DNA of 64,000 bases from Gymnogyps californianus (taxonomy: Eukaryota > Chordata > Aves > Accipitriformes > Cathartidae). A program made the position numbers and the translations under genes. The DNA is taken from the NCBI RefSeq assembly GCF_018139145.2, contig NC_059481.1, positions 5,630,368 to 5,694,367 of the forward strand, read 5' to 3'. The notes beneath the pieces were generated by a model. The model had not been told where the DNA came from, ran no database searches, and was given only the letters and a program-made list of their open reading frames with translations. The first letter of the stretch is position 1; every line of letters starts with the position of its first letter. This document shows, in pieces, positions 1 to 13,340 of this stretch.

Positions 1-159
1 TACTTGTTTATCAGTCATACCACAAATAGTGCATTTGAAAGATTTCTGAATGGACAAATGCTGGAGGAATAGGAGATACAGCTTATGTTTTAAGTTGTGG
101 GTTTGTTTTTTTTTTTAATAATTGCTAAGTAATTAATTATATTTTCTGTTTTCTCTTAG

Positions 160-262
160 TACAATAAAATCTTCAGAGTCAGCCAGGGCACTTAGAAAAG
201 AAGGCGACCTTTCCCCGTCGTTCTCCTAGCACAACTCCGATATGTCATTTAATTGGGTACTG
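160..262 (+). CDS. possible terminal coding exon of an unidentified gene (partial)
   Basis: A T-rich tract ending in cttag at 155-159 is a good 3' splice acceptor. Directly after it, one frame stays open for 22 codons to TAG at 227-229 and contains TIKSSESARALRKEGDLSPS. A second frame stays open to TGA at 260-262 if the alternative acceptor cag (172-174) is used, and ends in STTPICHLIGY. I recognise neither peptide. An AATAAA at 1202-1207 followed by a GT-rich stretch near 1259-1290 would suit a 3' UTR of about 1 kb. The upstream exon would lie outside the window. It could equally be a non-coding exon or a chance acceptor. Confidence 0.28.
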
Positions 263-2954
263 AGCTCGATGCCCTCCACCTGCCCCCCCCGAAATCATTT
301 CTTCAAGTGAGCAGTGAGAAGTCAGGTAACTCACTCTAGTGTCCTCGTATTTGTGGCGTAGCAGAGGCTAGGATTACATGCTTTGTCAAGCTGTGTTCTT
401 AAGGATGTGCCACGTTTCCTACTGTTTTAACACAGAAAATTTCTCTGTCACCAGGCAGCTCTGCTTTTTTGTGCATCCCCTAATTGTGTGTGAACTGAAG
501 GTGCAGCTGGAGAGCACTTCATATCTAATTGGTGTGTGAAAGCTGAGGGCAGAAAAAACAATTAGGAAGTCATGGTCAACTTCAAGAAGGGATGTAATTG
601 AGGCAGAACTGAAGTTAAAAATTGGATTGCTACTGAGCTGAAGTGAAAAGAATGTATGGAAGACAGCTGTAAACAGCAGAACAGCTTAGGCTCCAAAGTT
701 CCACTTTCTGCAGAGACTTCGGAGTCTCCAGGTCCCTGGGAGGAGTGGGGATGTAGGGACCCAAGTGCCTCAGGCATACCTGATGTGGAGCTTAGCTTCC
801 CAAGCCACTTGGTATTTTTAAGAAATGTTTGTGGGTTACTGTGGCTAAATTCAGTGTGTTACAGTTTGTCTCTGATTTTGGTCATCCCCCTCTTAATCAA
901 TTACAGTCTACTGATAGCACTGGAACAAGGACTACCTGCTCCATTCAGCTGCCTAGTTTTGTCTTCACTTAACAGCAAATATAAAGAAGTAGAGATACTA
1001 GGCATACTCTTGAGTGCTATTTTAAATCCACCTAGTCAAGAGTTTGAAGTAATTCAACAAAGGAGTTCATTTTACTGTTCAAACTGTAACAGTTGCTGTG
1101 TACACTAAGTGATAATGAGGCCATTTAAGAATCCTTTCTAAGAATGTATTAAAATGTATATCACAGCAGCTCAATACCTTTTTACTGTTTGGCTGAAGGG
1201 TAATAAACTTTGGCAAGTTCTAATTCTTAAAACTCATGGTCCAACCTGTCACTTTTATTGTGGCATATGTGGTAATGGTTGATTTTTATCAGTGTCTTAA
1301 CACTAATTGTACCAATATAAACTTAGGACATAGCTGTGCAAACAGAAAGGTAGTGTGTGTGATGAGCCTCTGTGTTAGAACTTGCAAGTTGCTCAGTAAA
1401 GCCCTTACCTGAGAAGCAGCGACGTGCTGTCAACAGGGAGAAGATGCAGTCCTGTTGGCCTGGTGCTGGTAGGAGCTGCAGGAGGTTTTTCAGAACATAC
1501 CAAGAGGAAAAATAAGACGCAGAGCATACCGAGAGCAATTCTGAGCAACTAGAAAGCAAAAATGCCTGATGTGTACTAGCCAGGAAGAGATTTTGTTCTT
1601 GGTTTGTTTCTTTTTCTTTCCCCATTATCTTGATGTTGGAGATCACTCTATCCTGTCATTTTGCCAGACATTTGCTTATTAAGACGGCATGTCAATGTCA
1701 TGCTGCTGGGAGAAGCTGGGAACTAATGAATTAAAATTGTTATTTGGGAAACAGGTGGGCAGCCTGCGCAGAGGGTGACCTAGCTAGCAGGTGTGATACC
1801 ACTGGAATACTTTTCTTTCAATTAGTTAGATTTTAAGTGATCACCAGCTCTATTTCTTCAGAATTCTGTGACCTTAGTCTCCTTCCCTAGAAACTTTCAC
1901 CTCTTGCTTGAACTATGGAAAAGAGTGGTTCGGGCAGTAGTTGAGTTTATATTGCCATGGCATGGTGTGTCCTGTGCTAAAGGACTACTGCATTCCTGCC
2001 ACAGCCAGAGCAATTTGTAGTTTAGATGTGCAATTATAGATTTTGTCAGATTTTGTGTGTTAATTTTTTCGTGTGCATTCCTAATAGGGTTATTGCTCTA
2101 CATTTTCTTGTAAGCTTATTTAGGATCTTTTTGGACAAAAGTAACTACTGAATATGCTGATATTTTCTTCACAAAGATGGCAGTTTTGATGGGTACTAGC
2201 CTCCAAATCAGAGGATTTTTTTTTTTTATTCACACAAAGTAGCTACCTCTTGTGTAAAAGACAAACTCTGCAGCGTGTAAGGAGAATAAACCAAGTCATA
2301 AATAGTTGATGGGATAATACCCATCTTCTGAAGAAGTTGGCGATACTACCCTGGTGATGTTACCTCGATCCTGCCTTGTTCTTATTTCTCTGATTGCTAT
2401 TTGCCCTGTGCATCTGTCTTGATGTGCCTCTCTGTGCCCACCCCCAATTTCTGTGAAGCTCAAAGGCTGTTTCTGTGGCTGCAAAGGCTGGAGGAGAGGG
2501 GCTGCCACCTACTCTTTTCACCTTTTTGCTGCTTGCCATTTAGTGAATTATATAAATGGCTGTGTAGCAAGTCAAGGAACACTTTTGAGCATTGATTTTT
2601 GCTGCGGCCTGTCTATTCAGGCTTTCTCTCCTCTTCCTTTTCCTTCCTCCTGCTCTGGGCTGAGAACAGTACATTACAAATATCACTAGGTGGCATAGCC
2701 ACCCTGGTGTACTACCCAGGTTAAACCACATTTGTAGCAACTGAGGTTTTGATTATAGTTTGAAATAATTCCTGTCTAAAAGACACTATGTCCTGGTCTT
2801 TTATAGCACACTCTTAACACTTAATCACTGAACTCAATTGCAAGGCAGATAGGCGTGTGCACTCAAGCTTATGCAAGTTAGAGCTGTCCTGAGAAACCTG
2901 GCCTGCTTCTGTTGAGGCAGTACAGGCAAAAACCTGAAGATTTTGCTTACTTGG
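263..2954. other. possible 3' UTR, then unique non-coding DNA
   Basis: If the exon at 160-262 is real, 263 to about 1225 would be its 3' UTR. A 150-codon open frame at 656-1108 has no recognisable domain, no splice context and a composition typical of chance frames. A C-run lies near 285-291 and a T-run near 2217-2228. I see no recognisable repeat or RNA gene. Confidence 0.4.
1202..1207 (+). terminator. candidate polyadenylation signal AATAAA
   Basis: This is the first canonical AATAAA on the plus strand downstream of the candidate last exon at 160-262. A T/GT-rich stretch about 55-85 bases downstream could act as the downstream element. It is supported only by position and motif, and AATAAA is frequent in AT-rich DNA. 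Confidence 0.25.
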
Positions 2955-3033
2955 TGTCCTGGTTTCAGCTAGGACAGAGTTAACTCTCTTCTTAGAGTGG
3001 TGCTTGGCTGCTGACTGGGGTTAAACCATGACA
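2955..3033 (+). mobile_element. internally deleted ERV solo LTR, family 1 (79-bp relic)
   Basis: The segment begins TGTCCTGGTTTCAGCT and ends GGGGTTAAACCATGACA, the same termini as the roughly 580-600 bp LTRs at 51.3 kb and 56 kb. Only about 40 bp of each end remains, so about 500 bp of the middle (TATA box, poly(A) region) is missing. It is flanked by an exact 5-bp target-site duplication, CTTGG, at 2950-2954 and 3034-3038. It therefore integrated as a normal element and lost its centre later. No regulatory function is expected. The 5-bp TSD suggests an ERVL-like (class III) element; the family name is inferred. Confidence 0.88.
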
Positions 3034-3038
3034 CTTGG

Positions 3039-6000
3039 GGAAAAAAAAACTTGAAACAATGTTTCCAAAGCTTCTTGAAATGTTGTTTTACCAGACACAT
3101 ACTTTAATCTTCCTGTCAAGTTACACAGTTCCTGTGAAGGTCTGTTTCAGCCTTTTGGAATTTATTCTAGGAAATTCAGTATACAATCCCAAGTTTAAAT
3201 AAAGCACTTTATAGTAGGTGCTTATGTTTTAAGCACATGCTTAAGTGTTTTCACTAGAGAAATGAAGAATAGTGATATAATGCTTGTAGTTGAAGTTGAG
3301 TATCAGTTAAGTGTATTGTTGAGCTAAGACTTCTCTGAGTATTTATTTATGAAACTAGTTGGCGGAACTCCATTTAAAAGGTATATGATGATTTCTGTAT
3401 TCATTTCTCATTTGTAGAAATCAAAGTGTAGCATGGACTGTATGAGAGAGGTAGACAGATCTAAGTCAAGTTTACTCTGAGGTTTTTTTTGAATTAGAAT
3501 GTCTTTAGTCCTGAGGACTCAGAAAATTCTCAGCAATTGATGAGTGTCTATTTTTAAAGTAAACTCATTGAACTGTGATGTGTCTATTCACTTCTCTAAA
3601 GGAACGTGAGTTTTCAGGCATGCTGATTTGTTGGCAGTGATTTTAATTGGAGTGGTAGGGATGTGTCTAAGAATGGAATGTGGGTTTGAGTTTACCATAA
3701 GGGATTATGATTTAGAAGTTATGATTTAAAAGAACAACTGTTACCTGCTTAAGTATATTGCATATGGGTTGTAGTCATACTTAGCTGCTGCAATTAGGTG
3801 TTTTCAAGTGCAGTGACACTTAGTTATTTAAAAGATTGCTGCTGTTTGAAAATAAAGCATGGCTTCAACTTCATTTGTAAGGAAAGATGCTATGAGAGAG
3901 TGTGGTGGTATTATTAGTATTGCTATTAGTGTAGCTTGAAACCCATTCTAGTCACCTATCAAAAGCAGAATAAAAGTTTATTCCAGGATCCCTCATCAAA
4001 ATACTCCTAGAAAATCAGAATCGTCTGGTAAAATAGACCTCAGAGCTGTGAATTAAACATAGGGGATTGGGGATGTCTTGCCTATAATAAGAAATTAAGA
4101 TTTTTTTTTTTTTCCCCCCAAGAGCCCCCCATTGTCAGAATATTGCATAAATATCAGATTTATTTCCACTGTGAAGAAAAAATTTCTTCATTGTAACAGC
4201 AACATTTATGCTGAGACAATGGACAACGGTGGTGATGCTAGAATAGATTTAGGGAGCCTAATGTATACATGCCCTTAGAATGTACCATTCTTCATGTGGA
4301 GATCATGTGGAAGTATTTAAGATGGACACATTTGCATTTGCTCTAGGCTCAGTCCCATCCCTGGCTCTATGATAAATATTGCAAGAAAGCACCAGGATAA
4401 TGTTGGGTCCTTGCTTAAAATAATGCTATAGGCTTCCCACAGAGGAAAGAGTTAGTTGTGGAAGGGGATTTTTATGGCTCACACTGGGACTGACATCAGG
4501 CTCACCCACAGCCTGGGACTGGAGGAATTCTGAAGCTGTGCAGACGAGCAGTTCCTTCCTCTTGGGCAGAATAATCACCAGCAGGTTTGGCTCCCTGGCT
4601 GTGATGCACTGGAGATTTTTGCAGGCAGAAAAGGAGCTTTTCTAAAATCACTGTGTGAAAATAAAAGCATCCTTAGTGGAAAACATAGCTCTTCCCTGTG
4701 CATGTCCCTTGTCTATGTTGGTTTTTTGTTTTGGTGGTCTCTCTTCTTTTTTTTTGACATGTCTTGAAAGAGATGTTTTTCCCTCTGATCTATCCATTTC
4801 CCTCTTCCTGATCACTTCTGGCCTGATTTTACTTCTAGATATGTATTTCTGGGTGTGCTGGTGAGTACGTGCATGTAACTATGTTGATCTGTACTAATCC
4901 TCTCTGTTGATGTGCCTTATATTTCTTTGCTTTGTTTCCCCTTTTGATTAGATACACAAAGCAACTTGGCCAAAAGCATGCCACAGGTCAGTGGGAAAAT
5001 GTAGATGAAATCTCCAGGTTATTTTTTTTTCTTCCATGCCCATTAAAAAGTTAAGAGTTACAGTCCCTGAGACGCTTGCTCTAAAGTGTTCTTGAAATGA
5101 AAAGTTAAGAAACAGACTTAGGAGAATATATTTTCTGGATTGTACTAGACAGCCTAAAGTTAAACCCTCTTAGCATTAATCCTGCTGGAAAGAGAAGTGT
5201 TTGCTTTAGAAATGCTGGTTTCATCTTGACAGTGAATGTGACGTGAAGAAGACAGGCAACACCAAGCCCAGCCAGACATCCTCTTTCATTGGTGCAGCAC
5301 GGAGGAGGTGAGGACATCACGGAGGGCAAGCTTTCTTCTTTTCCTTCTTGTAGTGGAGAGGTCAGGTTTAGGTGCACCATCTGCTCCTGCTTTTTGCATT
5401 AAAAATTTCTGTGTAGCATGTAGCAAAACCCAGCTATGAGGAGTTCTTAGAGTGAAAAATTTGCATGGGTGGTGCCAGGAATTGTTCTCACTTGGGATGC
5501 AGAATTGCTCACACAAGCAACTTCATAAATTCAGTGTTGGTACCTGTGCTGAATTCGGTTGTTCTTGCTTTGACTTCCCTGAGTTCCCGAAGGTTTAAGT
5601 TCAGCTAAATCTGATTCAGATGGGAAAGACACCAACTAACTGTCATAGCAATCACCTCTCCATGTATCCTTCCAGATTCTACTTTTGTAAAAAGTTTTCA
5701 ACAGCTGAATGTGTGAGGACTTCTTAAGTCCTATAGCTCAGAGCTGTAAAGTTGATTTTACCTTTACCTTTACCTTTTTCTTTGCTTTTGTGTGGGTATC
5801 ACTACCATATCTTGGCCTGCTAGAATCAATTCTCTCGATGGTGTTGTGCAGTCCCTATAAAAATATCAGTTTTGAGCAAAACCAGTAGAATTTGAACCGG
5901 TTACAGTTTGATTGGGTGATACCATAGGTTAACATCATAGCATATGACAAAATCTGAAGCCAAACTATTCTAAACTATCTCTATGAAAGCAAACGTGAGG

Positions 6001-9000
6001 TAAACATTGTACACATTGCCCCTTTTATTTAAGGAAAGTACCTTGCGTGTCCCCTAATTTGCTACCTGTCTTCCTGGGTACTCTGACAAGTCCTTTCCAC
6101 TTCTGGGCCTGCAGGACAACTTGGAGTTCTGATTTTCAGAGATGTCTTCATGCAGTTTTCTGAGCTGAAAAATACCATGTGTTTGTGTGGAGTATTGTGG
6201 ACATGTAACTGGAGGCTTGTTCTGGAAAACTGACTTACCTGTGCTGACATCAGCTTTGTCCTGCTAGGGAGATGAGAAGGACTTAGGAGAGAATACAGCG
6301 CTTTGACAGACTCTTTTTGCTTTGGGTGTGCTGCCCTTTTTATTTCGTTCATCAACCAGGATTTTGGGCCACTCATCCCATGTCTTGGACCTGTGCTATG
6401 TCAGCTAGATAATAGGGTATGCTCCAGGCAGTGAAGTTCCTCTGCCAGTCGTTAGCAGGAAACCCCATGACCGTGGTTAGCCCTTTTAAACAGGTGCAAA
6501 TTACATTCATGTTGAAATTAAGATAGAGGTTGATGCAAAAGGACAGTATGTGATTGCTGACATCAGAAAAGCTGTTCTAGCTTGTGCTTTACAAACTTCA
6601 GCTGGTAATTATATGTATAATCTCTAAAACATCTTAGATTTTACTAAATGTGTTTCTTACACTTGGATTTTGTTAGTTATTTGCTTCCTATTCCACCTCT
6701 TGAGAAAAATGTGGGATTAGACCACACAATGATAAGAGAGAATTCGCCTGAGACCAAACAAAATGAAATGGCCAGACATTGGAGGAGCATCAGTGGACAC
6801 TTAGTGTCCTAGATATCAAAGTTGATCAATACTAGTGGTGGAAATCTCAGCATAAACAAAGACAGACTTCCTTAATGCTGGTGGTTCCAAAACTACACAA
6901 GTGAACATGGGTGCATCCATGTGGTCTTTTCGAAGTGAAGCCCTTCTGTAGGGTGTCTTTAAAACCATTTAGGCAAAATCCCCTTTAATAGGAAACAAGA
7001 CCCTAGGGCACTGAAAAGAGAAGCTCTTTCAGGAGAAATTCTCTAAGTTGGTCATAGAAGGATAATATGCAGCAGGACAGGCATGGGAAGAAAAGCTGCA
7101 GCAAGAGCTGTGTTATGTGTTCCTAGCACACATTATGGAGCTATCACTATGCCTTCCTAGCCCCTGAGAGATACAAATTAATATCCTGTGGCTGACCAAG
7201 TCCGCATATTTTTTTGGTCAGAAAAACAAGTTCTGGGAAATAGATGCTTTGAGACTGCTGCCAATGACTTTTTTCCCCTTTTACAAACTATAGCAAAGCT
7301 TTGAAGCTTCTGTTGTCCATAGAATGCTTGATTTTTGTCAGAAACAATCTGCAAATGGTCAACTCTACCCAGAAGCATAAAAATAAAGGAACACTCAGAA
7401 ACATTTTAGAAAGTTTTTGTTATACTGTAGATTGGTTTCATGCTATAAAATTAGTTCAAAATAGGTAGGAGTGCTCTTGATGACAGCAGTGTTACAGTGT
7501 AAAAGTTGGATCATGATTTTACAACCTCTGTTTGCTGTAGTTCATAAGAAAAATCATTAATTTACTTGTATATGCACAGTAAGTCAGTAGGAATTTCTGC
7601 ATCTAAATGGTTAATCAATTAAAAGCCAGAGAATTTGGGGACAACTTCGTTTGTTAGCTGCTGGTTTTGCTCAGTCTTGTGTTGGTGGTTTTAATTCTGT
7701 GTTGCAGTTGTTTTGCTTGTAGCATGAGGATAATAACGCTTGCCCATGTCTATAATGTGTTTGAAGACATGCTCTGAAAAAGTCCATTCATAAATGTATA
7801 ATGTTTAAAAAAAAAAAACCAACCCTGGTAAACACAAATCCTGACCATAAGTGAAATGAGAAAAATGAAGGTGAAACTTATGAGATGAATCCCAGACAAG
7901 GGAATGGTGAGTGTTTAAGGAGGTGTATTTTTAAGATAGTATGAGGGGAGAATATAAAGTAACAATTACTCGAGGAAAAGCTGGGGATGACCTGTGAAAT
8001 GTCCCAGTGTTGAAGTCAGTTTGGTGAAAAGCAATCTGACACACAATCCTTCCTCTTTTCCTTCTGTCTCCCAGTTCTCACTGGTATTTAAAGTGGGAGG
8101 AAGACCTCTGTGGTTGAAGGCTTCCAGGAAAAGTATGTAACCAAAACTGTGAAAGCAATTATGGGAGAAGCAAAAATCAGCAGCTTCTTGCTAGGAAAGT
8201 AAGAGTGTTTATCGAGGCAGACTGTCAGGTAGAGATCAAAGTGCTAGATAAGACACAGAATCAAAAAATGGAACTTGAGGCTTGTGGAAACTATTGACAA
8301 AATGCTCATTGATTTGATGTGGCTAAAATTTCACTTACAATATATTATGGTTTAGAGGTTCCCTCAATGCTAGTGACTTACCACCTTTTTAGGAATTTCT
8401 TTTGCCCCATTTGTTTAGTATTTTTTAGCTTTTTTTCTCCTGCTGTAACCGATTCTGAGCAGGCATGGGGAAAACGCCAGTATGGCACGTTCTGTATGGC
8501 TGCAGGTGACTGAGCTGACAGGGACTCTGTTTTCTGACTTGTGAAAAACACTTGGTCACTATTAAGAGACAGCTTCTGTGATTTTTTTTGGTTTATAGAA
8601 ATCAAATTATTTTTTTGAGCTATTCCAGCAACTTCAGTGCATGCACACACTGGCTTATCTTCTTTCTGGGTGTGAGCATTGTTTATGTAAATAGAGCAGG
8701 CTATATGTTAATGATGCCGCGCGTAGATACTTGCAGGATTTAGACACAGGCCTTTTTAATGTTCTAATATCCAGGTTAAGTGAAATAAGATGCCACATTA
8801 CCATGTTACCATTTGCAGTGTGAGATACAAGCGTGATGTTTGTCTATAGTGAACTATGTAAGGAGACAACAGCAACAGCTGGGAAGGGGAGATGATGAGA
8901 TATGAATTTGTGGTGATATATCCATAAGCAGGGAGAGAGTAGGATGGATGGAGACGGTGTTATGAAACTGGTAGAGCTGGTGGCTAAATTTGTTGTGAAT

Positions 9001-9805
9001 GAAATGACAAGTCCTGTCTAAGCCCATGGAAAGATGGGAGATTTTCAAAACAATATAAATGAGTGTTGAAGAAGGAAAAGGCATGAGTAAAAAACAAACT
9101 TGGGAGCTAAAGGAAGGGTGTTATTGAAAGAAAAGGAGCGCACTTGGCTACGCTGAAGATGGCTGACAGGTTGAGGAGAGTAACTGCAAAGTATTGATTC
9201 TGAATTATGGGTCAGAGTCTGCACTGGTACCAGACTTGGTCCATGTGAGAGAGAGAATTTGTTTTACAGTTCCCGTACTGCACGTGGACAAGAGTTCTTG
9301 GCAGTAAAACATCTGTGAGCTTAGAGAGGACATTAAGGTGATGGTAGTGAGTTAGGTCAGTATTTCTGATGTGGAAAAGATTAAGGCTTGACTTGTCTTT
9401 GAACAGAGTCAAAATAGAAGATGAGATGAAGGAGTAGAAGTAGGCAGGAAGGAAAGATAGTGGGCACTAGAAAGATAAAGTGATCAAGTATTGCCATGGG
9501 GAAAATAGATGTATTGGAGGAAGAAAAAAAAAAAAGTTAAACATGTCCTTTATCTTTGGTAGAAAAGGAGGGTGACATTACGGATGAGTCAAATGGAAAG
9601 GAAGGGAAAGATTGTTACGCTTGCCAGTGTTCTTTGAAGAAATCATTAAAATCCTGTGCAGAAGAACAATGGAGATGGACAGATAAGAGTCAAATGCAGT
9701 TAAAAGACAACCATGATGGTGATGCAGGATTCAGTGAAATCAGAGAAGTAATTGTTTTGCAGGGAAGCTAGCCAAACAGATGGAGAGTTTATACTGGAAG
9801 AGGTC
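3039..9805. other. unique AT-rich non-coding DNA
   Basis: I see no supported gene or interspersed repeat. A T-run followed by a C-run lies at about 4101-4120. A short tandem TTTACC array lies at about 5757-5777, and an A-run at about 7808-7819. Open frames here are at most about 104 codons, on both strands, with no recognisable motifs. Ancient unrecognised repeats cannot be excluded by eye. Confidence 0.5.
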
Positions 9806-9810
9806 AGCTT

Positions 9811-9829
9811 AGTTTTTTTTTTTTTTTTA
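9811..9829. repeat. poly(T) tract
   Basis: An uninterrupted T-run of about 17-18 bases sits within otherwise unique sequence. There is no adjacent retroelement body that I can recognise. Confidence 0.8.
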
Positions 9830-10089
9830 TCATTCCATCTGCATTGTAGTAGCAGAAGGGCATGGTGTAAAAGAGAGGGTAAGTCAGATCGGAGACTGAA
9901 TCATTTCTGACTTTTCTGGTCTTCCATTGCAGTGACTCAGTGATATCAGTAAAAGTTAAAGAAAGATAGGAAAGGGAGGTCTGAGATCAGAAAAGGCTTT
10001 TCGTGTTGTTACAGCATCTACTCATTTGACCTGTCACATTGATAAAATTATCATTGCATGTGAGAGGAAGGTGTAAACAAACCCAAAGA

Positions 10090-10170
10090 ACCTTTGTTCA
10101 TCTCTTTAAAAAACAAACACACACACCCCCCCCCCAAACAAAAAACCCAATAACAAAAAAACCCCAGCCT
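10090..10170. repeat. A/C-rich low-complexity tract
   Basis: Short (CA)n, C-run and A-run segments follow one another (aaacaaacacacacaccccc and beyond), giving a purely A/C strand for most of 80 bases. This is simple sequence without coding potential. Confidence 0.75.
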
Positions 10171-12619
10171 ATAAACTGATACTATAGGTTATCTATGGTA
10201 GAGAGGTTGCTGTAGCTGTGTTGGCCACATAGCATGAGGGAAATGAGGGTTGCTGTGAGTGGTAAAACCTTTCCAGCTGCTCTAGCAGTCCTGCCTCCTA
10301 CAGACTGCCTGAACACTTATATCATTTCTGAAGTTTTAAGGTTATGATAGTTGATCAGAAGACTATGGTTTCTGTTTGTAGGTGTTAAAGACTTGCTGCA
10401 GATTTATCCCAGTTTCCATCTGTGATGTGCATAGGCATCAACGTGAATTCCAGTGTCTCCTCGGAGCCTGGCATAGCAAGAGACTTGGTGTAGAAATTGT
10501 TTCTAAATGTCAAAACAGTCTCTCTTGACCTGACCGTTCCACAGAGGAGGTGTGGCGGAAGTGTGGCTGATGGAGCCAATGACTGACTGGCTAGTGATGG
10601 CTCATGACAGTGATTGACCCAGAGCGACATTTTTGTCCTCACTGGGATTGCACTCAGGTGCTTGCTGGAGCAAGTGGTTGTGGCTGTCAGGTGTTGTGGT
10701 CAGTATGTGCTTCCTGGGCTGCTGTCAAGAAGTTACTAACAATGCAAGGTGAAAAATACAGTTATCGTTTCTAAAGTAATTTTTGCTTTCCATCGGTAGG
10801 TAAGTTTGGCTAAGCTTGGCTTTTAATTAAAAGCTCTGTTGTAATGAAGATGGAAAGGTGTAAAAGAAGTGCAAAAGGAAGTTGTATGTTATTCTTATAT
10901 GGCTGGCCATGTGCTAATTGATATGAAATGTTCAGAACAAGGAAGTTTTTTTCATATACGTCTAAAATATCTGTCAGTTGATTCAGAAAAATGAGGTAAG
11001 TACCAAACTAAGCAATCTCTTTACAGTAAATAATTCTTTCCCTGCCAGAAGAGGAGTAGGGGGATTTAAGAGTTGAACGGAGGTAGTTCTGAAATTCTAC
11101 ATGGAAAAAGATCTCTTCTGCTTGTCTTTTACTTCCCCAGATGAGCTCTTTGGACTGAAAGTAGAAGCAAATGCATAGCTTAGCAAATTTACTCTTGTGT
11201 TTGGGTCCTTAATGGGATGTTTCTTTTACAGAGGCTGCTAAGTTACCTTACCTAAGTGGTTTCTTTTCCCTGGTGGCATAGCAGGTAGCCTATCATAGGC
11301 AACAACACAGAGCAATTAACTTTATTTGCTGTTTCGGATGCTTAACGCGTTGACTGCATTGCAGCTGGCCTAAACTCAGAGCTACAAAAGTAGTAGGCCT
11401 TGGAGTGACATGTAAAGTCCTCAAAAAGCTGAAAGAAATGTGAGCAAGATTTGTGAGACACCAAGTCCTCACAAAACTTGTAGCCCTGGTTTTCATCACT
11501 GTTCAGAGCATTCACTTTTCCTGCTTTTCTCATTTCTGTGAGTATAAGTGAGCTCTCCTTCTTCACTGCCAAACAACCACTACTGTTGGCTTCTCGATAC
11601 CCTTTCTAGAGTCTAGATCCTCTAGTAATATAGAAAATGATGTAGCTCTGCTTGATTGCAGCTCTGATTTACAGCCCATAATGATTTGAGTTGGGGCTGG
11701 TTGTATTTACCTTTAAGATATATGCCGAGTCCTAGTTTGAATCTTAGCTTTGGCATGAGACTTGAGGTTTAGCATCTGGATATGGATTTACATTTTATGA
11801 ATATTTGCTGCTGCAGTGAGTCAAACAAAAGCCTCAGTGGAGAGGACATCCAGCACTTTCAGGTTAAAAACCTAAGGTTTGGACCATCCTTTTTAAAAAT
11901 TTTTTTTTATCCCCCCCTTCCCCCCCCACCCCAGCCTCCTGATAGCCCACATTACCATTTAGTTGTCATTTACTGCTCCCTGGGGCTGTTGGTGTCTTAG
12001 CTTAGAAACAGCTGCCATGTCATGTGAATGATATTTTAAAGTCCTGTGTTTGAGTTCTTGTGATAGCAATGTGCAGAGAATTGGCAAGCTCTTGGAAACA
12101 AAATGGCATGCTTTATTTTGTCACTAGAAGTATGTTCAATCTGCTATTTGATTCTCTGTAGCATTTTGATTAAGAGCTCCAGTGAAGTTATGTGAAAAGT
12201 GAAAATCCTCTTTATTCTTTCTCTCCAAGAAAATGAGACACACAACATTGTCAAAATATTTGCCTAATCTTGCAGATTTGGGTACTTGTTGTAGTTCTTC
12301 TGACAGACCAAAACAATGGTCATTAAATGAGAAGCAGATGCAATAAGTATGCAAGCAAGCTTACTAGGATAGACTGAGGGGGAAGGGGAGGAAGCTGCCA
12401 ACAGTACTCACTAAGCACTGGAGAATAAAGAAAAATAAGATCTTTCCTTGCTATTGTACCCCATAAATAATAGTTTTCCTTTAGTAATCTAGGCATTGTA
12501 CTTTTCTGCATTGGTGTTTTCATATATTCTGGTGCAATATTGATTTCAAATCCGGATGCTCCTTTTGGCTTACTTGAATTTCTTCCTTGCCAGGAAAGGA
12601 AAATGCCAAAGAAATGCTT
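10171..12619. other. unique non-coding DNA
   Basis: No gene or recognisable transposon was found. A T-run followed by C-runs lies at about 11897-11930. Open frames are short and overlapping on both strands. Confidence 0.45.
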
Positions 12620-12627
12620 TCGCTTGG

Positions 12628-12712
12628 TTTTTTGTGGGGGTTTGTTTGTTTGTTTTTGAGTGGGTTTTTGTTGTTGTTGGTTTGGGGTTTTTTTTCCTTT
12701 TCTTTTCTGGTT
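12628..12712. repeat. G/T-rich low-complexity tract
   Basis: The plus strand is almost entirely G and T, with (TTTG)n and (GTT)n stretches and short G-runs. It falls inside a 143-codon open frame (12556-12987) whose hydrophobic F/V/G-rich segment is simply a translation of this tract, so that frame is not treated as a gene. Confidence 0.75.
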
Positions 12713-13340
12713 TCACTCACTGTAGCACTGTTATTTTAGGACTAAAGGACATTGTCCAGGAAGAATCTGGTTATGCTAAGTTATGTTCTCAGTTTTGTGT
12801 GATTGGGAAGACAGAAACTGCTCAAAACAAAACCCTGAGTTTGACCTTGGGAGCTGTTAAATTTTGTATCAAGATGTGGAGCATGTTTCTTGAGCAGGTA
12901 GCTAGTAAAGGTCTGTTTTGTGGTTGCGGGGCTGCTATGTGGATTCATTGGGACATTGGTCCAAAATCTGCCTTGAATTATGGATAGAATTAGAGCTTTC
13001 CAGCTTCACTATTGCTCAAGTCATTTACTCAAACCATAAGAATTAAAGATCTGCCTTTAAGAAAGGGAACTGAATTATTATTCAGGATATTCCTTCAGTG
13101 ACCTGTGTATATTCAAGCTCATCTATGTGATTGCTGTTAGTGTTCATGTTTTCTTATGTGTCCTTAGGTTATCCATAAGTTACAAGTATTAGCTGGTGTG
13201 TGATAATTCTTGATCCTTGAGTTAAAAAGCAAAACCAAACATTGGCAATATGGTTGTGTAACACTTTGCAATTCAAATTCTGTGTCTCCCTGCTGCCCCA
13301 CCCTCCAAATCCTTGCATCTCCTCTAGGATTGTGCATAAA

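Noticed and set aside
656..1108. 150-codon plus-strand open frame
   Set aside because: No recognisable domain, no splice or promoter context, and an overlapping frame on the other strand. It fits a chance frame within possible 3' UTR.
12556..12987. 143-codon frame with a hydrophobic stretch resembling a membrane segment
   Set aside because: The hydrophobic run is a translation of a G/T-rich simple repeat.
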